In this document: piece after piece, positions 27,074-32,080 of the stretch
Position numbering within the stretch: the first letter of the stretch is position 1
Layout: every line of letters begins with the position of its first letter
Source of the DNA: SAR324 cluster bacterium
GTDB taxonomy: Bacteria > SAR324 > XYD2-FULL-50-16 > JAERRU01
Reading direction: 5' to 3'
NCBI GenBank assembly: GCA_016735295.1
Contig: JAERRU010000042.1
Coordinates: forward strand, 1 to 32,080
DNA: 32,080 bases
The notes under the pieces: generated by a model
What the model saw: only the letters and a program-made list of their open reading frames with translations
Database searches by the model: none
What the model was told of the DNA's origin: nothing
Program-made: the position numbers and the translations under genes

Positions 27074-27421
27074 TTGATATATTTTATTTTATTGATCCTG
27101 CTGGTCTTTAGTTTAGAATTATTTATTATCTTCGGCTCCTCAGTAGTAGTTATTTATAGCTTACTGGGGGTACATAGCATTTTTTTGGGGATAGGTATTT
27201 ATTTCTTGAAAAAGCAAGACTTGCAGGATTTATTTTTGGCAGATTCCATTATCTTAAAAAAAGAACCTATCACGCAAGAGCTAGCTGATGAAGCTATGCT
27301 AATCATTGCCTATATCTTGATGGTGGTGCCTAGTGTTATATGTCACTTGGCTGGCTTAGGCTTAACTATAACAAGAGCTAGACGCTGGATAACTGGTATT
27401 ATCTTTGATAAAATTATCTAG
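27074..27421 (+). CDS. FxsA-like small membrane protein
   Basis: A 115-residue inner-membrane protein with hydrophobic segments at about 2-22, 24-45 and 72-98. It follows the FxsA pattern: an acidic residue within the first membrane segment (SLELFIIF), a polar loop with KKQDLQDL and KEPITQELADEA, then ILMVVPSVICHLAGLGLTIT and an RARRWI basic patch near the end. FxsA in E. coli affects exclusion of phage T7; its cellular role is otherwise unclear. The start is TTG, with no ATG or Shine-Dalgarno available, so the N-terminus is uncertain. It lies 40 bp after azurin but behind a terminator-like hairpin. Confidence 0.62.
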   Translation: MIYFILLILLVFSLELFIIFGSSVVVIYSLLGVHSIFLGIGIYFLKKQDLQDLFLADSIILKKEPITQELADEAMLIIAYILMVVPSVICHLAGLGLTITRARRWITGIIFDKII

Positions 27422-27475
27422 CTCTTAATATATATATTTATAGTTGTTAATATATATGGGCTTATCGCCTCACAC

Positions 27476-27949
27476 TTAGTCTAAACCGACTACTTTATCG
27501 TCTTCTTTTTGTGATTTTATCACATCTTCTTTAATCAACTTTTCGTTTACTGAATAATCATCTTCAAATAACACGAACTGGTGACCCATCTTCGCTTTAT
27601 TATTGACTACTAAGGGTCCTTGCAAATTTATTGTCGCGTCTTTTAAAGATTCTGATAAACTCACTATGCAATAAACGCTAACATTATCTACCTTTGAGGT
27701 TTTGATTACCTTAATATCATCAAGCGTCAACTTAAAATGATAGGTAGGATTAACAATCAAAGGATCTATCAACACAAAAGCTAAACTTGGTGAATCCAAT
27801 GATTGCAAAATACGAAAAGGAGCTGTGTCTTCTTCGTTAATAAATGTGAATTCTGTGCAATTAGGAAACCCTAGCAAGCCTTCGGGAAAAGTCCAAATAT
27901 CGTCTGGTTCTATATGGATAGTGCCATATCTTAGTGTATCAAGTTTCAT
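27476..27949 (-). CDS. fliW: Flagellar assembly factor FliW
   Basis: FliW binds CsrA and, when flagellin is free in the cytoplasm, is displaced by it; released FliW removes CsrA from flagellin mRNA in the reverse condition. At 157 residues with WTFPEGLLGFPNCTEFTF, PFRILQSLDSPSLAFVLIDP and INLQGPLVVNNKAKMGHQFV it matches the family fully. The C-terminal 25 residues are an acidic/basic tail. Its ATG overlaps the csrA stop in the sequence TAATG, so the two are translationally coupled. A Shine-Dalgarno AAGGAG sits just before, inside the end of csrA. Confidence 0.94.
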   Translation of the reverse strand: MKLDTLRYGTIHIEPDDIWTFPEGLLGFPNCTEFTFINEEDTAPFRILQSLDSPSLAFVLIDPLIVNPTYHFKLTLDDIKVIKTSKVDNVSVYCIVSLSESLKDATINLQGPLVVNNKAKMGHQFVLFEDDYSVNEKLIKEDVIKSQKEDDKVVGLD

Positions 27950-28257
27950 TAACTCTCCTTATCTGAAATTTTATTAATCTCCACAGCCTTTTGATCTTTA
28001 GTTGTTGATGATGTTGATATTGATTTGGCTTTAAATAGCTTCTCACCCAATTTTTTAACATCGGTTTTCTCTACTCCTTTAATGGCGATTAAGTTTTCTT
28101 TCCTTATTCGCTCATAAACCTCATCTCGGTGAACTTTTGTTTCAATTGGCGCAGCTACGCCTAATCTAACTTGGTTCCCTTTTATTTCCACCACTACAAC
28201 CTTGATCTCATGACCAATACGGATGCTTTCGCCTAACCTCCTTGTTAAAACTAACAA
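27949..28257 (-). CDS. csrA: Carbon storage regulator CsrA, C-terminally extended
   Basis: RNA-binding translational regulator. The N-terminal 60 residues are canonical: MLVLTRRLGESIRIG, the strands KVVVVEIKGNQVRLGVAAP, and VHRDEVYERI with the RNA-contacting arginine R44. The start codon is TTG, set by the fixed MLVLTRR N-terminus and by a GGAGGG 5 nt upstream. The protein has 102 residues, about 40 more than the usual 61, the extra part being a Lys/Ser/Thr-rich tail. FliW-containing bacteria often have CsrA with an extended C-terminus that FliW contacts, though this tail is longer than the B. subtilis one. It follows flgL by 97 bp and is one base overlapped with fliW. Confidence 0.95.
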   Translation of the reverse strand: MLVLTRRLGESIRIGHEIKVVVVEIKGNQVRLGVAAPIETKVHRDEVYERIRKENLIAIKGVEKTDVKKLGEKLFKAKSISTSSTTKDQKAVEINKISDKES

Positions 28258-28272
28258 AATTACCCTCCTTGG
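28239..28272 (-). promoter_or_regulatory. CsrA-type sites around the csrA start
   Basis: In the csrA message, CCAAGGA overlaps the Shine-Dalgarno (28266-28272) and an exact ACAAGGA lies just inside the coding region (28239-28245), 27 nt apart. The second is partly dictated by the conserved LTRRLG codons. Together with the weak TTG start this suggests negative autoregulation. Confidence 0.45.
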
Positions 28273-28280
28273 ATGTTGTT

Positions 28281-28305
28281 AAAAGTAGCCCTTAATTATT
28301 AGGGC
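28281..28305 (-). terminator. Hairpin between flgL and csrA
   Basis: GCCCT and AGGGC (5 bp, 8-nt loop) at 28288-28305 are followed on the minus strand by TACTTTT. It may be a weak terminator after flgL or an attenuator that lowers csrA and fliW expression from the flg transcript. Confidence 0.35.
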
Positions 28306-28354
28306 AATAGATTAAATCACACTATTATAATATAGGTTATTTAATTATTACTAT

Positions 28355-30061
28355 CTAACGCAAAAACTGTACCAAGCTAGGCTGAACTACTCGAGCAACT
28401 GTTTCCATCATGGCTTGTCGATGAATTGAATTTAAATTTAAATCCGTTGCTGCCTTGGCTAGATCGGCATCTTCTAACTCAGATACCGCTTGTAATGATT
28501 CGATATTTTTTTGTTCTATTCTATTTCTAGTAGCGGTTATTTTTTGTGTAGTTATTCCTGCTGTAGCTCGATATTTCAATACTTGATTAATTGATGAATC
28601 AAGATCTTCTATATGTTTTCCTATTTGCTCAATAGATCCTTTAGCAATATTATTTTGTAGTTTATCTAATAGGTTAAACACATCTACTTGATTTTCCCCA
28701 TCAGCAAAAAATAATTGATTAGCAGTAATATTAATTTGTTTTTTATCTCCATTATCTAAAGGAACAAATCTTGGTTGATTATTACCTTGATAGACAACAC
28801 TAGGATTAGCATCTATAACGAATTCTAAATCTTTTGCCAAAAACCTAGCCTCATCAGAGCGAGCAAAATTAAGACTAATATTAGAACTAGCTAGGCCGTT
28901 TGTGTTGTAAATTTCATTTTGCCAAGACAGCCTCCGATCAGGCGACCACGTCTGAGCACCATCATCACTAACAGAATAATGAGCGTCACCAATATTTCCT
29001 TCTTTAGTGATACGCACCAGTAAAGGTTTATCAGTAAAACCGGCGGCATATTCTCCATAAAATCCAGTTCCTTGCTCTCCTGGTGGCAAAAGCTCTACTT
29101 GCACCGCACCCGCTTGCTCCATTGGCATTAGCTCAGAAAATGATTTAGCAAACCCAATCGAAACCCCTGCTAACGCCTGAAAATAAATTCGTCCATCTGA
29201 GCCCACATAAGCGTGGGCATCTTGTTTTAATTCTCCTGGCAACTTATCCGCTACTTCATAAGAATACTTGCTGGCCATAGCATCATTTATTTTATCTACT
29301 ATGCTTTGGGCACTATCTTTTCCGCTAACTTCTATTTTATATTGATAAGCCTCTCCGTATGGATTGCTTAATTTATAAGGATTATTCTTTAAGTCGACGT
29401 ATCCGTTATTTTCTTCTGTATCTGTATCTGCATCTAAAGTTGTGGGATCGCTCCAAAATGTAGATAATTCCAATGTTTTTGGGGCTTGTTTAATATCATC
29501 AAAATCTGCATCTATATCTTGATTTACGTTTAAATCAAGAATAAAAACATCATCAATAACTGCTTTACTATGAAAAAGATTTTCCGCCCCTCTAGTCCCA
29601 GGCAATTGATAGGGCCATCCTTTAATTAAAGGTGCGGTGAAAGTTTTTGAACCAGAATAAACATAGAGGTCATTTACTCTAAGATTGCCTAGCTCAAAAA
29701 GTTCATGCCTCATCGCATCTACTTCTGAGGCAATAGTCGCCAAACTCTCTTCTGATTGAAAGCTATTAGCCGCCTCTAACGCTTTTACCTTAGCGTAGCG
29801 TAAAATATCAACCATTCGATTGATTGATGTATCCATATTATTTAGCCACAAAAAATCTAAACTAAAATCCTTTAAGATATTATCCCCCTTGCTAATAGAA
29901 GATTTAAGAGCTTCTACCTTAGTTGATGCGATAGGGTCATCAGACAAGCGATTAAGCTTTTTCCCACTAGCTACTTGCTCAGTAATGGCATTTGCTTTGG
30001 CATTGCTTTTATTAAGCCCTTGCAGAGCTAAATTTATTTTTCCAGATTCAGGTATCCTCAT
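28355..30061 (-). CDS. flgL: Hook-filament junction protein FlgL
   Basis: FlgL (HAP3) links hook-associated protein FlgK to the first flagellin. The N-terminal D0/D1 helices are typical (QVASGKKLNRLSDDPIASTK, then DTSINRMVDILRYAKVKALEAAN and NLRVNDLYVYSGSKT), and the C-terminal end has QAVSELEDADLAKAATDLNL and VARVVQPSLVQFLR. At 568 residues it is about 200 longer than many FlgL proteins; the extra sequence is a central surface domain of about 140-490, with a flagellin-IN-like stretch (SAQSIVDKINDAM). It follows flgK by 41 bp. No clear Shine-Dalgarno precedes the ATG. Confidence 0.92.
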   Translation of the reverse strand: MRIPESGKINLALQGLNKSNAKANAITEQVASGKKLNRLSDDPIASTKVEALKSSISKGDNILKDFSLDFLWLNNMDTSINRMVDILRYAKVKALEAANSFQSEESLATIASEVDAMRHELFELGNLRVNDLYVYSGSKTFTAPLIKGWPYQLPGTRGAENLFHSKAVIDDVFILDLNVNQDIDADFDDIKQAPKTLELSTFWSDPTTLDADTDTEENNGYVDLKNNPYKLSNPYGEAYQYKIEVSGKDSAQSIVDKINDAMASKYSYEVADKLPGELKQDAHAYVGSDGRIYFQALAGVSIGFAKSFSELMPMEQAGAVQVELLPPGEQGTGFYGEYAAGFTDKPLLVRITKEGNIGDAHYSVSDDGAQTWSPDRRLSWQNEIYNTNGLASSNISLNFARSDEARFLAKDLEFVIDANPSVVYQGNNQPRFVPLDNGDKKQINITANQLFFADGENQVDVFNLLDKLQNNIAKGSIEQIGKHIEDLDSSINQVLKYRATAGITTQKITATRNRIEQKNIESLQAVSELEDADLAKAATDLNLNSIHRQAMMETVARVVQPSLVQFLR

Positions 30062-30102
30062 TTTAGATAGACTTTTTCGTGATTAAATTAGTTCAGTTAA
30101 AA

Positions 30103-31908
30103 TTACATATTAATCAAAGTTTCTGCCATTTTATCTACTGTCGATATATATTTAGCCGAGGCGTCATAAGCCTTTTGATATTTAATCATCTTGGTCATTT
30201 CCTCATCAATGTTTACCCCACTAAGGCTGTCCCTTAAGGCTAGGTATTGATCGTAGATATTTTGATGATTGGTTTGGTTTTGTTGAACCACTTTAGTCTC
30301 TAGCCCTACCTCGTGATGAATTTTTCTATAGTATTCATCTAAAGTAGCGGTTTTATCTTGTAATAGTTTAGTAAATTGCAAATCTCTAACTGCTAAAGCT
30401 ATTCGGTTATCGCCAGGGTTTTGATCATAACCTAGAGCGATTAGGGAGGGGTCTTCAATTAATTTAGGATTAACTCGAAAGTTTGCTAAGTTTGTTCCTT
30501 CTTCAAAAAAACTATTTATTCCTACCTTGCCCAAAAATTGACTACTATCCCCATTAATCATTATATTATATCCAGAACTAGCCGTTAGAACCAACTTGCC
30601 CTTATCATTTATATCAGCGACTAATAATTGCTTAAATTGAGCAGAGCTCTGCTCATTATTAGGAGAATCGTTAAGCTCTTCATCTGTTTGGGGTAATACA
30701 GTAGAATCTTGATCAACCTCTATTTCTTGATCAACAGGGCGGGTGCTAGCCACTTTCATGGTTTCGTTGATGCGATCTATTATATCTTGTAAAGAATCTA
30801 TCCCTGCATCAATTGAAATTGTGAAATCTAGTTCTTTTTCTAATTTAGAATGAGGAACAAGCTTAATATTAAATTCACCATCGCTAAGCCCATTTAAAGG
30901 AATGGTTTGCTCTTCTGTTTTAATGGTGCTTGAGGCTACTACCTGATTAGTTAATTTACCAATACCAATGCCACCTGAATGCAGATTATTTATGCTATCA
31001 GCTAGTGATTTACCTAATTCTGCTAATTTTTGTCTTTGGCTCTCAATGAAAGTATCTCGAGTTTCAATTATCCCCTTCAATGAGCCGCCAGTTAGTTGTT
31101 CTGTTACATTAATTAGGTTTCCTTCATCTAGTTCGTATCCTAGCACAGGAAATCCTGCAATTTTTGTATCATAATAAAGTTTAATATCGTACGCACTAAC
31201 TCCCCGCACTAATGGCACTCCGGCAGATAATTGCACATCAATCATCCCTTGTTTATCATGAAACCAATTTACATCGGCTATTTTTGATACTTCTCTAATA
31301 ATTTCATCTCTTTGGTCTTTTAAATCATTAGCATTGCCCCTTAAGGCTTCAATTCTTCTTATTTGTTTATTTAAATCTGCTAGCTCCTTAGTTAATCCAT
31401 TAAGTGCTTCTAAATTGTGCTCCATGTCTGCAGTTAAATCGTGCTTTATCGTCAACAATCTTTGATCTAACTGTGATAATTGCTCAGTTAACTGGCTGGC
31501 CACTTCTACCAAATTTTGCCTGACTACCAAATTTTCTGGTTGATCGGCTACTGAAGACCAAGCATTCCAAAATTTAGTTAAAGAATCTAAAATTCCTCGC
31601 CCTTCCAAATCTTGAAAAGTAGACTCTAACGTTCTCATATATTTAAGCCTAGTGTTCCAATCTTCTAAATTTGCGGTTTCTGCGGTTAATTTTTCTGTAT
31701 TAAATTGATCATAACGCCTGCTTATGCCATCAATTCTAACTCCGCTACCTTTGCCATCTTGTAAAACAGATTCCGCACTTTGCTCTACTCTTTGGCGAGA
31801 AAACCCCTTTGTATTAGCATTAGATATATTATGACCAGTGGTGCTCTGCCCTAACTGAGCGGCGCTAAGCCCACTTTTACCAATATGAAGATTTCCAAAT
31901 AATGACAT
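30103..31908 (-). CDS. flgK: Hook-associated protein FlgK
   Basis: FlgK (HAP1) sits directly on the hook. N-terminal: GNLHIGKSGLSAAQLGQSTT and NISNANTKGFSRQRVEQ, both hallmark. A coiled-coil-rich region follows (SQLDQRLLTIKHDL, then ELADLNKQIRRIEALRGNAN), and DQRDEIIREVSKI is family standard. Centre: a flagellin-IN-like domain at about 330-400. C-terminal: SGVNIDEEMTKMIKYQKAYD and STVDKMAETLINM. Length 601 is within the usual range. It is the first gene of the flgK-flgL-csrA-fliW run; the start has only a weak ribosome site. Confidence 0.96.
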   Translation of the reverse strand: MSLFGNLHIGKSGLSAAQLGQSTTGHNISNANTKGFSRQRVEQSAESVLQDGKGSGVRIDGISRRYDQFNTEKLTAETANLEDWNTRLKYMRTLESTFQDLEGRGILDSLTKFWNAWSSVADQPENLVVRQNLVEVASQLTEQLSQLDQRLLTIKHDLTADMEHNLEALNGLTKELADLNKQIRRIEALRGNANDLKDQRDEIIREVSKIADVNWFHDKQGMIDVQLSAGVPLVRGVSAYDIKLYYDTKIAGFPVLGYELDEGNLINVTEQLTGGSLKGIIETRDTFIESQRQKLAELGKSLADSINNLHSGGIGIGKLTNQVVASSTIKTEEQTIPLNGLSDGEFNIKLVPHSKLEKELDFTISIDAGIDSLQDIIDRINETMKVASTRPVDQEIEVDQDSTVLPQTDEELNDSPNNEQSSAQFKQLLVADINDKGKLVLTASSGYNIMINGDSSQFLGKVGINSFFEEGTNLANFRVNPKLIEDPSLIALGYDQNPGDNRIALAVRDLQFTKLLQDKTATLDEYYRKIHHEVGLETKVVQQNQTNHQNIYDQYLALRDSLSGVNIDEEMTKMIKYQKAYDASAKYISTVDKMAETLINM

Positions 31909-32080
31909 AATAAATTACTAAAAAAAAATTAAATAACCAAAAAATTTGCGTCCTACCTAATCGCTCCTTAACTATTAAGCAAGGTTTATGCAAAAATCCT
32001 TACCTCCCCCCGTAAAGAATATATTTACTAGCTAATTGTAGTGGAGCAAGTGCTCGGAGTAGTGGCGATTGGTGGAGGTG
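31909..32080. other. Right-edge gap, no gene assigned
   Basis: 172 bp upstream of flgK. The outer 40 bp (about 32041-32080) are noticeably more GC-rich and open in one + frame (GTG GAG CAA GTG, hydrophobic and Gly-rich) and in more than one minus frame. Too short to call; it could be the beginning or end of a gene outside the window. Confidence 0.2.

Noticed and set aside
27426-27457. Repeated TTAATATATAT between the FxsA-like gene and fliW
   Set aside because: Simple AT-rich sequence; a direct repeat of 11 bases is not informative at this composition.

Overview
The window is AT-rich, gene-dense bacterial chromosome from a flagellated, probably free-living Gram-negative proteobacterium. The evidence is a Tat/Sec-exported periplasmic gene set, an azurin, the mdh-sucC-sucD order and LDH-like malate dehydrogenase common in Alphaproteobacteria, a family 4 uracil-DNA glycosylase with an N-terminal extension, and a flagellar locus with flgK-flgL-csrA-fliW. 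I cannot name the genus. The FliW/CsrA pair, the FlgL and flagellin architecture, and a HIS6-type HisA make it look like a deep-branching or atypical lineage rather than a model alphaproteobacterium.

Layout. 1-7057 (+ strand): a FecR-domain exported protein, then a TCA block (mdh, sucC, sucD) behind a recognisable sigma70-type promoter, a U32-family tRNA-hydroxylation-type protein, and modA-modB without modC. 7061-11152 (- strand): murF, 5-formyltetrahydrofolate cyclo-ligase, a second FecR-domain protein, and a family 4 UDG whose linker is expanded by three tandem 78-bp repeats. 11251-18803 (- strand): a flagellin island with four different flagellin genes, a 101-residue protein between two of them, and a 260-residue protein of unknown function at the end. 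19089-25352 (- strand): aroA, a 966-residue exported TPR-like protein and ftsH. 25583-27421 (+ strand): a eukaryotic-type HisA, azurin and an FxsA-like membrane protein. 27476-31908 (- strand): flgK, flgL, csrA, fliW.

How it works together. FlgK and FlgL join hook to filament, and the four flagellins build the filament. CsrA and FliW form the known partner-switch that senses free flagellin and controls flagellin translation. Most genes here have no visible Shine-Dalgarno sequence. Two of the four flagellin leaders, and csrA itself, carry ACAAGGA or near-matches to the CsrA target directly on or beside the start codon; one flagellin leader has two exact copies 18 nt apart. The other two flagellins lack the motif, which suggests that only part of the flagellin set is under CsrA/FliW control. 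The most unusual items are this leader pattern, the two unassigned proteins inside the flagellin island, the HIS6-type HisA, the repeat-expanded UDG linker, and a partial duplication of the 3' end of aroA. There is no gene-free stretch longer than 300 bases; I found no tRNA, rRNA, IS element or CRISPR array.
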